DNA of 64,000 nt from Mesorhizobium sp. B2-3-4 (GCF_006442315.1 NZ_VFVY01000013.1:124001-188000), one strand, 5' to 3'. Numbered from the stretch's first letter, positions 43,984-52,955 are shown. The notes: generated from the sequence alone by a model not told the origin. Numbers and translations are program-made.

Positions 43984-45333
43984 ATGCGCGACATCAACTT
44001 CCTCACCGAGACCAATGCCAAGCCGATCTGGCACCCGATGGCGCATCCGGCCGAGATGCGGGCCAACCCGCCCAAAGTGATCATGAAGGGCGAGGGCGTG
44101 ATGGTCACCGACATCGCCGGCAACACCGTGCTCGACGCCGTCGGCGGCCTGTGGAACGTCAATCTCGGCTACAGCTGCGACCCGATCAAGAAGGCGATCG
44201 CCGACCAGCTCGGCGCACTGCCCTACTATTCGGGCTTTCGCGGCACCTCGACGGGACCGTCGATCGAGCTCGCCTACGAACTCACCGAATGGTTCGCGCC
44301 GGAAGGCATGGTGCGCGCCTTCTTCACCTCGGGCGGCTCGGATTCGGTCGAGACCGCACTGCGGCTGGCGCGGCAATATTGGAAGATCCGCGGCCAGGGC
44401 GACCGCACCAAATTCCTCGCCCTGAAGAAAGGCTATCACGGCACGCATTTCGGCGGCGCCTCGGTCAACGGCAACGCCAATTTCCGCCGCAACTACGAGC
44501 CGCTGCTGCCCGGCGTCTTCCATAGTCCGGCACCCTGGACCTTCCGCAATCCGTTCGACGAGACCGATCCGGCGCGGCTGGCGAAACTCTGCGCCAAGGC
44601 ACTGGAGGACGAGATCGCCTTCCAGGGCGGCGACACCATCGCGGCCTTCATCATGGAGCCGGTGCTTGGCGCGGGCGGTGTCATCGTCCCGCATGAAAGC
44701 TTCATGCCGCTGGTGCGCGAGATCTGCGACCGCCACGAGATTCTGCTGATCGCCGACGAGGTCGTCACCGGTTTCGGCCGCACCGGCGAATGGTCGGGCT
44801 CGCGGCTCTCCGGCGTAAAACCTGACTTCATGACCATCGCCAAGGCGATCACCTCGGGCTATTTCCCGCTTGGCGCCACCTTGATTGGCGCCAAGGTCGC
44901 CGACGTGTTCGAGGCCGACAAGACCAGCTTCGGCGCGATCGGCCATGGCTACACCTATTCCGGCCACCCGGTCGGCTGTGCCGCGGGTCTGGCGGCACTG
45001 GCCGAGACCAGGCGGCTGCGCCTCGATGAGAACGCCGCCGCGCGCGGCGTCGAACTCGGAGCCTTGCTGGAAGGGCTGAAGGCCAAACACGCGATCCTCG
45101 GCGACGTCAGGTACAAGGGCCTTATGGCGGCGCTGGAACTGGTCTCCGACCGTGCCACCAAGAAACCCGCCGACAAGAAGACCATGGGCGTTGTTTCGGA
45201 AGCCGCCTATGAAGCGGGCGTCATGCTGCGCGTCTCCGGCAACAACGTCATCCTGTCGCCGCCGCTGGTCATCAGCGCCGCCGACGTGGCCAAGATCGGC
45301 GAAGCGCTCGATGCCGGCCTGTCGAAGGCCTGA
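43984..45333 (+). CDS. Class III omega-aminotransferase
   Basis: This 449-residue PLP enzyme has AFFTSGGSDSVETALRLAR, the phosphate-loop YHGTHFGG, the pyridine-contacting aspartate D258 in LIADEVVTGFGRTG and the Schiff-base lysine K287 in IAKAITSGYFPLG. This is the beta-alanine/putrescine/taurine-pyruvate transaminase group, which moves amino groups from terminal amines to pyruvate. GGAG lies 8 bases before the ATG at 43984; a GTG directly in front is an alternative. It is followed 35 bases later by a second class III enzyme. Confidence 0.9.
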   Translation: MRDINFLTETNAKPIWHPMAHPAEMRANPPKVIMKGEGVMVTDIAGNTVLDAVGGLWNVNLGYSCDPIKKAIADQLGALPYYSGFRGTSTGPSIELAYELTEWFAPEGMVRAFFTSGGSDSVETALRLARQYWKIRGQGDRTKFLALKKGYHGTHFGGASVNGNANFRRNYEPLLPGVFHSPAPWTFRNPFDETDPARLAKLCAKALEDEIAFQGGDTIAAFIMEPVLGAGGVIVPHESFMPLVREICDRHEILLIADEVVTGFGRTGEWSGSRLSGVKPDFMTIAKAITSGYFPLGATLIGAKVADVFEADKTSFGAIGHGYTYSGHPVGCAAGLAALAETRRLRLDENAAARGVELGALLEGLKAKHAILGDVRYKGLMAALELVSDRATKKPADKKTMGVVSEAAYEAGVMLRVSGNNVILSPPLVISAADVAKIGEALDAGLSKA

Positions 45334-45368
45334 CGAACCGACTGACACAACGGAGTTCTGATAAACGC

Positions 45369-46676
45369 ATGTCCCATTCGCAGGAAAAAATCGCCGGGGA
45401 AACGCTCATTGGCCGGCGTGGCCGGCTGCTCGGCGCGAAATCGCAACTGTTCTATGACGAGCCGGTACATCTGGTGCGCGGCGAGGGCGTCTGGCTCTAT
45501 GACGCCGACGGCCGCAAATATCTCGACGCCTACAACAATGTCGCCCATGTCGGCCACTGCCACCCGCATGTGGTGGAGGCGCTGTGCCGGCAGGCGAGCC
45601 TGCTCAACACCCACACGCGCTATCTCCACACCGCCATCCTCGACTATGTCGAGCGGCTGGCCGCGACCTTCGACGCCAGCCTCTCAACCGCCATCCTCAC
45701 CTGTACCGGCAGCGAGGCCAACGACATCGCGCTGCGCATGGCGCAGGCGGCTTCCGGCCAGATGGGCATCATCGCCACCGACGCCACCTATCACGGCAAC
45801 ACGACGGCGGTTTCGCAGCTCTCGACCCGCATGCCGCCGGTCGGCGGCCGCGTCCATCATGTCAGGCTGGTGCCGGCGCCCGACAGCTACCGCCATCCCG
45901 ACGCAATGGCCAATGGCAAGGCCTTCGGCGATGCCGTGCGCGAGGCAATCGCCTCGCTGGCCGGGGAGGGCATCGGCCTTTCAGGCATCATCCTGTGCCC
46001 GCTGCTCGCCAATGAAGGCTTTCCGACACTGCCGGGTGGCTTTTTCGACGACGCGCTGTCGGCGGTGCGCGAAGCCGGCGGCCTGGTCATTTCAGATGAG
46101 GTGCAGCCCGGTTTCGGCCGCACCGGCAGCCATTTCTGGGGCCATCAGCGCGCCGGCTTTGTCCCCGATATCGTCACCATGGGCAAACCGATGGGCAACG
46201 GCCACCCGGTCGCCGCCGTCGTCACCACAAGCGAGATACTGGCGACCTTCCGCAACGCTTTCCGCTACTTCAACACCTTCGGCGGCAATCCGGTTTCCTG
46301 CGCGGTGGCCAATGCGGTGCTGGACGTGCTGGAGAACGAAAACCTCGTCGCCAATGCGGATGATGTCGGCGCCTATGCGCTGGAGCGCTTGCTGCCGCTC
46401 GCCGCTCGTTATCAATGCATCGGCGAGGTCAGGGGCGCCGGGCTGTTCTTCGGCGCCGAACTGGTCAACGACCGCCGGACGCGCGAACCGGCGCCCGACA
46501 TTGCCAATCGCGTCATCAACGCCATGCGCGACCGTGGCGTGCTGATCGGCAAGACCGGCATCCACGGCAATGTGCTGAAGATCCGCCCGCCGATGCCGTT
46601 CTCGCGCGACAACGCGGATTTCCTGGTCGGCATACTCGACGAAGCGCTTGGCGAGGCCGCCGGAGCGCCGGCGTGA
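45369..46676 (+). CDS. AGXT2L-family class III PLP enzyme, probable phospho-lyase
   Basis: This 435-residue protein has the class III fold with D243 in ISDEVQPGFGRTG and K273 in TMGKPMGNGHP. The stretch HFWGHQ..VPDIVTMGKPMGNGHPVA, then YFNTFGGNPVSCAVANAVLDVLENE and GNVLKIRPPMPF, closely follows the vertebrate ETNPPL/PHYKPL (AGXT2L1/2) proteins. Those proteins are phospho-lyases that release phosphate and ammonia from phosphoethanolamine or 5-phosphohydroxylysine; they are not transaminases. The following gene is a small-molecule kinase overlapping by 4 bases, which fits a phosphorylate-then-eliminate pathway. A true aminotransferase is the alternative. Confidence 0.82.
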   Translation: MSHSQEKIAGETLIGRRGRLLGAKSQLFYDEPVHLVRGEGVWLYDADGRKYLDAYNNVAHVGHCHPHVVEALCRQASLLNTHTRYLHTAILDYVERLAATFDASLSTAILTCTGSEANDIALRMAQAASGQMGIIATDATYHGNTTAVSQLSTRMPPVGGRVHHVRLVPAPDSYRHPDAMANGKAFGDAVREAIASLAGEGIGLSGIILCPLLANEGFPTLPGGFFDDALSAVREAGGLVISDEVQPGFGRTGSHFWGHQRAGFVPDIVTMGKPMGNGHPVAAVVTTSEILATFRNAFRYFNTFGGNPVSCAVANAVLDVLENENLVANADDVGAYALERLLPLAARYQCIGEVRGAGLFFGAELVNDRRTREPAPDIANRVINAMRDRGVLIGKTGIHGNVLKIRPPMPFSRDNADFLVGILDEALGEAAGAPA

Positions 46677-47695
46677 ACGCAGTCTCGACCCAGCCGGAAC
46701 CCGAGACCGAAGCCGATGTCACCGAACTTGCCAGGCGCGCGCTCCAACATTGGGGCGTTCGCGATGGCAAGCCGGAGCTTTTGAAGTATCGCGAGAATGC
46801 GGTCTTCAAGGTTGGCATGCCCGACGGCCAGCCGGCCGTCATGCGGGTTCATCGGCTCGGCTATCACACGGATGCGGCGCTGCGGTCGGAACTGCAATGG
46901 ATGGGCTTTCTGCAATCGGCGGGCGTCGCCACGCCGTCTCCGGTCGCCACCCAGGCCGGCGACGCGTTCGTGCTCGTCAGCACGCCCGCTCTGGCGCAAC
47001 CGCGCCAGGTCGACTGCCTGAGCTGGCTCGAAGGCCGCGCCGTCGGCGCACGCGGCGTGCCGTTCGGCTATACGCCCGGGCAGCTAAGGCAGATATTCGC
47101 GGCCATGGGACGAACCATTGCCCACATGCACAATGTCACCACAGGCTGGACACCGCCCGCCGGCTTTACCCGCCACGCCTGGAATTTCGACGGTTTCTTC
47201 GGCGCGGCCCCGAACTGGGGGCCGTTCGAGACCTCGCCCTTCCTCGACGAGACCCGCCTCGCGCTGGTTCTCCAGGCGCGGGACAAGGCCATGAAGGCGC
47301 TTGCCGGTCATGAGCGGAGCGCCCGCAATTTCGGCATCATCCACGCCGACCTGGTGCGCGAGAACGTGATGATCCATGACGGGGCGATCCGCATCATCGA
47401 CTTCGACGACTGCGGCTATGGCTGGCACATCTACGACCTTGCCGTCGCGCTCTACCAGAACCGCCAGGAGCCGCTCTATCCGATGATCGAGGCATCGCTG
47501 GTCGAAGGCTACCGGCAGGAGCGGGACCTGACCGCGCAGGACATCGCCGCGCTGCCGCTGTTCGCGGCGCTGCGGGCCTTCGCCTTCCTGGGCTGGGTGC
47601 AAAGCCGCGTCGAGGGCGACATCACCCGCGAAGTCGGCCTGCGCATGTCGGATATCGCGGCCGACGTGGTGATCGCCTATCTGCGCGGCGAGTAA
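46673..47695 (+). CDS. APH-fold small-molecule kinase (hydroxylysine kinase-like)
   Basis: This 340-residue kinase of the aminoglycoside phosphotransferase/choline kinase fold has the catalytic loop H224-A-D226-LVRE-N231 and the metal aspartate D243 in IIDFDDCGYGW. The nucleotide-binding lobe is at the N-terminus (LLKYRENAVFKVG). The GTG at 46673 overlaps the stop of the phospho-lyase gene; upstream open frame is inside that gene. Proteins of this type phosphorylate the hydroxyl of amino alcohols, homoserine or hydroxylysine. Coupling to the AGXT2L enzyme suggests that it makes the phosphorylated substrate for that enzyme. Confidence 0.8.
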   Translation: MNAVSTQPEPETEADVTELARRALQHWGVRDGKPELLKYRENAVFKVGMPDGQPAVMRVHRLGYHTDAALRSELQWMGFLQSAGVATPSPVATQAGDAFVLVSTPALAQPRQVDCLSWLEGRAVGARGVPFGYTPGQLRQIFAAMGRTIAHMHNVTTGWTPPAGFTRHAWNFDGFFGAAPNWGPFETSPFLDETRLALVLQARDKAMKALAGHERSARNFGIIHADLVRENVMIHDGAIRIIDFDDCGYGWHIYDLAVALYQNRQEPLYPMIEASLVEGYRQERDLTAQDIAALPLFAALRAFAFLGWVQSRVEGDITREVGLRMSDIAADVVIAYLRGE

Positions 47696-47707
47696 TCTAT
47701 AGAGCCG

Positions 47708-48514
47708 TCAGCCCTTGGCGAAGTGGACGCTGACGGTTCCCGAAGCGCCGAAATCGGCGACGATCGTGTCGCCGGGCCGTGCCTCGACCGGACGCACGAA
47801 AGAGCCCGACAGCACGACCTCGCCGCCCGCGATCGACATGCCGTAGCGAGCGAGCCTGTCGGCCAGCCAAGCGATGCCCATGGCAGGATGGTTGAGCACG
47901 CCGGCGCCAAGCCCGGTCTCCTCGACTTCGGCATTGCGCGACACGATGGCGCCGATCCAGCGCATGTCGGCTTCATCGGGCCGCTGCGGCCGTCCGCCGA
48001 TGACGATGCCGGCATTGGCGGCATTGTCCGAGATGGTGTCGAAGAAGGTGCGCACCTTCTTCGTCTCGGCGTTGACGCGCTCGATGCGGGTGTCGAGGAT
48101 TTCGAGCGCCGGCGTGATGTAGTCGGTGGCGTTCAGCACATCGAAGATGGTCACGCCAGGCCCCTTGAGCGGCGCCTTCATGACGAAGGCGATCTCGGCC
48201 TCGACGCGCGGCTGGATGAAGCGGCCTGCGGGAACCGTCGCGCCATCGTTGAAGAACATGTCGTCGAACAGCACGCCCGAATCCGGCGTGTCGATGGCCA
48301 GCGCATATTGCATCGCCTTGGAGGTCAGGCCGATCTTCCAGCCCTTCGGCTTCAGCCCGGCATCGGTCTTGCGCTTTACCAGCGCCGCCTGGACGCTGTA
48401 GGCGTCCTCCATCGTCGCTTGCGGAAAATCGAGGCTGAGCAGCCGGATCTGGCGGCGCGACCGCTCGGCCTCGAACAGCCTGTTGGCGGCGTCGTCCACT
48501 TGCTCCGGGGTCAT
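47708..48514 (-). CDS. hpaH: 2-oxo-hept-4-ene-1,7-dioate hydratase
   Basis: This 268-residue enzyme of the hydratase/decarboxylase (MhpD-like) family adds water to 2-oxohept-4-ene-1,7-dioate in homoprotocatechuate meta-cleavage. GWKIGLTSKAMQ, RVEAEIAFVM (metal-binding glutamates), EILDTRI and the SDNAANAGIVIGG loop are the family hallmarks. It is the last gene of the leftward hpa operon and overlaps hpaG by 4 bases. No hpaI aldolase follows; the operon ends facing the kinase gene. Confidence 0.93.
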   Translation of the reverse strand: MTPEQVDDAANRLFEAERSRRQIRLLSLDFPQATMEDAYSVQAALVKRKTDAGLKPKGWKIGLTSKAMQYALAIDTPDSGVLFDDMFFNDGATVPAGRFIQPRVEAEIAFVMKAPLKGPGVTIFDVLNATDYITPALEILDTRIERVNAETKKVRTFFDTISDNAANAGIVIGGRPQRPDEADMRWIGAIVSRNAEVEETGLGAGVLNHPAMGIAWLADRLARYGMSIAGGEVVLSGSFVRPVEARPGDTIVADFGASGTVSVHFAKG

Positions 48515-49389
48515 AGTGCTGCCTCGTCGATGACGCTGTTCCTGAGCACGCCGATGCCGTCGGCCTCGACTTCGATCACGTCGCCGGGCTTAAGCCAGAT
48601 CGGCGGGTCGAAGCGCGCGCCGGCGCCGGTCGGCGTGCCGGTGACGATGATATCGCCCGGCACCACTGTCGTGAAGGTCGAGACGTAGTTGACGATCTTG
48701 CGGAAGGAAAAGATCATCCGGCCGGTGCGATCCTGCTGGCGGACCTCGCCATTGACGCGGGTGGTGAGCGCGATGTCGGCGATCTGAGCCTCGTCGGTGA
48801 AGGGCACCAGCCACGGGCCGATCGAGCCGGTGCGGTCGAAGTTCTTGCCCTGCGTGACGTTGAATTTGGCATGCCGTACCCAGTCGCGGATGGTGCCTTC
48901 GTTGCACAGCGAAAGTGCCGCGATGTGGTTCAGGGCATCGGCCTCGGCGATGCGCCGGCCACCCTTGCCGATGACGATGACGATCTCGCCCTCATAGTCG
49001 AGCTGCGGCGATTCCGGCGGCCGCACCAGCGCCGCGCTATGGCCGACGAAGGAACGGGGAAAGCGGATGAACAGCGACGGATTGGAGGGCGCTGCCTGCC
49101 CGTCCTTGTACTCCTCGTTGCGGTCCGGATAGTTGACGCCGACACAGATGATCTTCTCCGGCGTCGGGATCGGGATGTCGTAGGCGATGGCGTCGAGCGC
49201 GAAATCCGCGGCAAGGGCCTCGGCTCCGTCTGCCAGCCGCCGCAAGGCGCCGGCCTCGATCACCTCGCGCAGCGTGGGCCATTCGGGATGGCGAGCCAAA
49301 AGGTCGACGGCGCCCTTGGCCGTGATGGCGCCATAGCGCGTCTTGCCGTTAACGGTGAAGGTGGCGAGCCGGTTCATGCTGCCGCTCAC
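48511..49389 (-). CDS. hpaG: FAH-family 5-oxopent-3-ene-1,2,5-tricarboxylate decarboxylase/isomerase
   Basis: This 292-residue single-domain FAH protein has ICVGVNYPDRNEEY, the metal-binding YEGEIVIVIG, FDRTGSIGPWLV and TGTPTGAGARFDPP. In the homoprotocatechuate pathway it decarboxylates the tricarboxylate intermediate. It is half the size of the fused E. coli HpaG, which has two such domains. The GTG start overlaps the hpaD stop; an internal ATG four codons later is a possible alternative. Confidence 0.87.
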   Translation of the reverse strand: MSGSMNRLATFTVNGKTRYGAITAKGAVDLLARHPEWPTLREVIEAGALRRLADGAEALAADFALDAIAYDIPIPTPEKIICVGVNYPDRNEEYKDGQAAPSNPSLFIRFPRSFVGHSAALVRPPESPQLDYEGEIVIVIGKGGRRIAEADALNHIAALSLCNEGTIRDWVRHAKFNVTQGKNFDRTGSIGPWLVPFTDEAQIADIALTTRVNGEVRQQDRTGRMIFSFRKIVNYVSTFTTVVPGDIIVTGTPTGAGARFDPPIWLKPGDVIEVEADGIGVLRNSVIDEAAL

Positions 49390-50366
49390 GGCGCCACGAT
49401 CGGCGAGGCGGCCAGATCCGGCTGGCGCGCGGTGGCGCCGGCAAAGACGCTACCCTCCTCGAACCAGCTCTTCGGCGCCGGCGCGCCCCACAACGTTTGG
49501 CGCTGCGGGTCCTTCAAATCCCACTTGATCGGCTCGAGATCGGGGTCGACCGTCTGGTAGTCCGAGCAGTAGATCTCGATACGATGATTGTCCGGATCGC
49601 GGACATACAGGAAGAAGGCGTTGGAAATGCCGTGCCGGCCGGGGCCGCGCTCGATGTTCGGCAGATAGCCAGTCGTCGCCATCAGGTCGAGCAGGTCGAT
49701 GATGTTGAGCGGCGTCGGCACCCAGAAGGCGACGTGGTGCAGGCGCGGTCCGACGCCGTTGGTGAAGGCGATGTCGTGGACGCCGCCCTTGCGGTGCGTC
49801 CAGGCCGCCCACAGCTTCCCGCTTGAAGCGTCCTCCGTGTATTCGGTGACACGAAAGCCGAGCTCGTTGTAGAAGGCGACGGATTCGTCGACATTGGGCG
49901 AGAAGCAGTTGAAGTGGTCGATGCGCAGCGGCTTCACGCCCTTGTAGAGCGCGTATTTCTGGTGGATCGGCGCCAGCCTTTCCATCGATGCGTAGAATTC
50001 CAGCGGAATACCGTGCGGGTCGCGCGTGCGGAATGTGCGCGACTGGTATGGCCGCTCGACCCATTCCACCGGCAGGCCCTTGCCTTTGAAGAAATGCTCG
50101 GCCTTGTCGAGGTCCTCGTCGGAAAACACCTTGAAGCCGAGGTCGCGCGCTTCGGCCGTGCCGGCCTTCTTGAGCACGATGCAGTGGTGGCCGCGTTCCT
50201 CCATCGCCCTGAGGTAGATGGCTCCGGACGTCTCGTCGGTCACCTGCAGGCCGAGCGTGTCGACATAGAAGGCGCGGGATTTGGCAAGATCGGTAACCGC
50301 CAGTTCGACATGGCTGAGCCGCACGATGTTGAAGGCGGGGTAGAGATTGGGTCTGGGCAAGGGCAT
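49386..50366 (-). CDS. hpaD: 3,4-dihydroxyphenylacetate 2,3-dioxygenase
   Basis: This 326-residue extradiol ring-cleavage enzyme of the vicinal-oxygen-chelate type opens homoprotocatechuate. The metal triad is visible as H151 in RIDHFNCF, H210/H211 in RLHHVAFW and E264 in HRIEIYCSDY. The N-terminal half repeats the same fold without a metal site. It belongs with the Fe/Mn enzymes of Brevibacterium and Arthrobacter, not the LigB-type HpaD of E. coli. It sits 14 bases after hpaE. Confidence 0.93.
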   Translation of the reverse strand: MPLPRPNLYPAFNIVRLSHVELAVTDLAKSRAFYVDTLGLQVTDETSGAIYLRAMEERGHHCIVLKKAGTAEARDLGFKVFSDEDLDKAEHFFKGKGLPVEWVERPYQSRTFRTRDPHGIPLEFYASMERLAPIHQKYALYKGVKPLRIDHFNCFSPNVDESVAFYNELGFRVTEYTEDASSGKLWAAWTHRKGGVHDIAFTNGVGPRLHHVAFWVPTPLNIIDLLDLMATTGYLPNIERGPGRHGISNAFFLYVRDPDNHRIEIYCSDYQTVDPDLEPIKWDLKDPQRQTLWGAPAPKSWFEEGSVFAGATARQPDLAASPIVAP

Positions 50367-50380
50367 CTGATTTCCTCCGG

Positions 50381-51898
50381 TCAGCCGCCGAGTTTCTGGA
50401 TCGCGTGCGCCGATGTCGCGAAGGCGATGTTCTTCGTCTCCATGTAGAAATCGAAGGAATGGTCGCCGCCGTCGCGGCCGATGCCGGAATTCTTGACCCC
50501 GCCGAACGGTGTCGGCAGGTGGCGCACATTCTCGGAATTCACCCAGATCATGCCGGCCTCCAGCGCATCGGTGAAGCGGAAGGCGCGGGTAACGTCCGAG
50601 GTCCAGAGATAGCCGGTCAGGCCGTATTTCGTGTCGTTGGCGAGCGCCAGCGCGTCCGCCTCGTCCTTGAAGGCGATCGCGGTCAGCACCGGCCCGAAAA
50701 TCTCCTCCTGGGCAATCCGCATCCTGTTGGTGGCGCCGGTGAACAGCGTCGGGCTGACATAGCAGCCGCCGCCCGGACCGTCGAACTTCCCGCCGCCGGC
50801 CGCGACCACCGCGCCCTCCGATTTGCCGATCTCGATATAGGACAGCACCTTCTCCTCATGCACCGGATGGATCAGCGGCCCGACCACGGTCTTCGGATCG
50901 AGCGGATGGCCTATCTTGATGCGCTTGGCCTTCTCCGCAACCAGGTCGGTGAAGCGGTCATAGACCGAGGCCTCCACCAGCAGGCGCGAGGACGACGTGC
51001 AGCGCTCGCCGTTCAGCGAGTAGATCATGAACACCGCCGCATCGGCCGCGCGCTCGAGATCGGCATCGGCGAAGACGATCACCGGGTTCTTGCCGCCGAG
51101 TTCGAAATGCACGCGCTTCAGCGTGTCGGCGCCCTGCTTCATGATCATCGAGCCGGTGCGGCTTTCGCCGACGAAGCCGATCGCCTTGATGTCGGGGTGT
51201 TCGGTCAGCGCCTTGCCGGCATGTTCGCCAAGCCCGTTGACCAGGTTCCACACGCCCTTCGGCAGGCCGGCCTCCTCGGCGATCTCGACCAGCAGGCGCG
51301 CGCTCAGCGGCGAGAATTCAGCCGGCTTATGAACCACGGTGCAGCCGGCGGCCAGCGCCGGCGCGATCTTCCAGGTCGACAGCATGAACGGCGTGTTCCA
51401 CGGTGTGATGATGCCGACAGGCCCGATCGGCACCCGTGTCGTCAGGTTGATCTGCCCTGATGTCCGCAGCGTCTCGCCGTCGCGCGCCTCCGGCGCGCGG
51501 TCGGCGAAGAAGCGGAAATTCTCGGCACCACGCAATGCGGCCTTGGCCATGAATTTCAGCGCCTGGCCGGTGTCCATGCACTCGACGAAGGCGATCTCCT
51601 CGGCGCGCGCCTCGATCGCGTCGGCGATTTTGTGCAGCAGCTTCTTGCGCGCTTCGCCCGGCATGGCCGACCAGGCCGGGAACGCGGCCTTTGCCGCTTT
51701 TGCCGCGCGGTCGATGTCGGCAATGCCGCCGCGCGCCACCTTGGCCAGCGGCTTGAGATCGACCGGAGAGAGGGTTTCGAACGTCGAGCCGTCGGCGGCC
51801 GGCGCCGCTTCGCCGCCGATCTGGTTCAAGACGCCGTCGCGCTTGAAGCGGGCGAGATAGGCCTCGGCCTTTTTCAGATTGCCTTCGAGGTCGGACAT
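50381..51898 (-). CDS. hpaE: 5-carboxymethyl-2-hydroxymuconate semialdehyde dehydrogenase
   Basis: This 505-residue NAD-dependent ALDH oxidises the ring-cleavage semialdehyde. IITPWNTPFMLSTWKIAPALAAGCTVVHKPAEFSP is the cofactor region, HFELGGKNP holds the general base and LNGERCTSSSRLL the catalytic cysteine. ERCTSSSR in place of GQxCxAGSR is characteristic of HpaE. The position between hpaF and hpaD agrees. GAAGGCTGAC precedes the ATG. Confidence 0.95.
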   Translation of the reverse strand: MSDLEGNLKKAEAYLARFKRDGVLNQIGGEAAPAADGSTFETLSPVDLKPLAKVARGGIADIDRAAKAAKAAFPAWSAMPGEARKKLLHKIADAIEARAEEIAFVECMDTGQALKFMAKAALRGAENFRFFADRAPEARDGETLRTSGQINLTTRVPIGPVGIITPWNTPFMLSTWKIAPALAAGCTVVHKPAEFSPLSARLLVEIAEEAGLPKGVWNLVNGLGEHAGKALTEHPDIKAIGFVGESRTGSMIMKQGADTLKRVHFELGGKNPVIVFADADLERAADAAVFMIYSLNGERCTSSSRLLVEASVYDRFTDLVAEKAKRIKIGHPLDPKTVVGPLIHPVHEEKVLSYIEIGKSEGAVVAAGGGKFDGPGGGCYVSPTLFTGATNRMRIAQEEIFGPVLTAIAFKDEADALALANDTKYGLTGYLWTSDVTRAFRFTDALEAGMIWVNSENVRHLPTPFGGVKNSGIGRDGGDHSFDFYMETKNIAFATSAHAIQKLGG

Positions 51899-51910
51899 GT
51901 CAGCCTTCCG

Positions 51911-52297
51911 TCACTTGCCGCGCAGCCGCGGGTGGATTGCATTCTTCTTCCAGCTCAGCGCCGGATCGATTTCCCTGATCTCCAGCGACAAGGCGAAATG
52001 CGGCGTCTCGAACAGTGTGGCCAGATAGTCGCTTACCGCCGCGAAGATGGCGTCGCCGGTGCGTTTCTTGTCCTCGGCGCTGCGGCCGGTTCCAATCCTG
52101 AACGACATGTCGAGAAAGGCGTTTTCCGGCAACCTGTCGGCAATGGCGTAGGCCTCGGCGCGAAAGGCGCGCACCCGCACTGCGCCGGTCTCGAACAGCC
52201 CGGTGTCGAGCACGGTGCGCAACACCAGCGCGCACAATTCAGGCATGTCGACCTTGGCATCGAGATTGGCCGAATACTCGATGGAGAAGTGAGGCAC
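51911..52297 (-). CDS. hpaF: 5-carboxymethyl-2-hydroxymuconate delta-isomerase
   Basis: This 128-residue tautomerase-superfamily enzyme has the catalytic N-terminal proline (MPHFSIEYSANLD), FLDMSFRIGTGR and the C-terminal LSLEIREIDPALSWKKNAIH typical of CHMI. Its length is as expected for this trimeric isomerase. It is the first gene of the leftward hpaFEDGH operon, divergent from hpaR with a palindrome between them. Confidence 0.93.
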   Translation of the reverse strand: MPHFSIEYSANLDAKVDMPELCALVLRTVLDTGLFETGAVRVRAFRAEAYAIADRLPENAFLDMSFRIGTGRSAEDKKRTGDAIFAAVSDYLATLFETPHFALSLEIREIDPALSWKKNAIHPRLRGK

Positions 52298-52328
52298 CGC
52301 GTTTCGTTCCCTGAAACATTGCTTTGTT

Positions 52329-52348
52329 GTAGTTAACGCGTTAATTAC
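52329..52348. promoter_or_regulatory. Probable HpaR operator
   Basis: GTAGTTAACG (52329-52338) and CGTTAATTAC (52339-52348) form a 20-bp inverted repeat with a single mismatch, 31 bases upstream of the hpaF ATG in the hpaF/hpaR gap. MarR-family repressors bind AT-rich palindromes like this, and HpaR is known to repress the meta-cleavage operon and itself. Confidence 0.7.
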
Positions 52349-52477
52349 ATGGGATGCCCTCTAAGTCAAGCCTTGCATCCGGCCTGAGGCGACGATACGG
52401 GATGGAAAGGTCGGGTTTTGGCGTTGTCCATATCGGGTCAAATCCGACTGACGACCGCTTTATCGGGGACGTGCCTC

Positions 52478-52906
52478 TTGCTGCCTGAAAACACCCGTCG
52501 TTCCCTGCCCATGGCGCTGCTTCACGCCCGTGAAGTGGTGATGGCGCGGTTTCGCCCGATGCTCGCCGCGCATGACGTGACCGAACAGCAATGGCGTGTG
52601 CTGCGCGTGCTGAGCGAAGCCGGCTCAGTCGAGGCGACGGAGCTCGCCGACCGCGCCTCGGTGCTGCCGCCCAGCCTGACCCGCATCATCAAGGCGCTCG
52701 AGGGCCGCAAATTCATCACCCGCAACAAGGCGGAAGGCGACGGCCGCCGCGTCGTGCTCACCATTGCCCCTGCCGGCTCCGCCCTGATCGACGCCCTGTC
52801 GCCCGAGCGGCGCATCATCTACGACGATATCGAGCAGCGGTTTGGCCAGGAAAGGCTGGAGCAGCTGCTTGATCTGCTGGAGACGCTGATCGACGGGGAA
52901 AGCTGA
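52478..52906 (+). CDS. hpaR: MarR family repressor of homoprotocatechuate degradation
   Basis: This 142-residue MarR protein starts LPENTRRSLPMALLHAREVVM, the conserved HpaR N-terminus. The winged helix follows (VTEQQWRVLRVLSEAGSVEATELADRASVLPPSLTRIIKALEGRKFITR). I chose the TTG at 52478, giving the usual HpaR start, with GGGGA 8 bases upstream; the frame is open back to 52418. It is divergent from hpaFEDGH and probably represses it until homoprotocatechuate or a related compound binds. Confidence 0.9.
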   Translation: MLPENTRRSLPMALLHAREVVMARFRPMLAAHDVTEQQWRVLRVLSEAGSVEATELADRASVLPPSLTRIIKALEGRKFITRNKAEGDGRRVVLTIAPAGSALIDALSPERRIIYDDIEQRFGQERLEQLLDLLETLIDGES

Positions 52907-52955
52907 GCCTCGATGGGCTGCCTCCATTGTCTCGAATATTGGCGAAGCCTCACCG

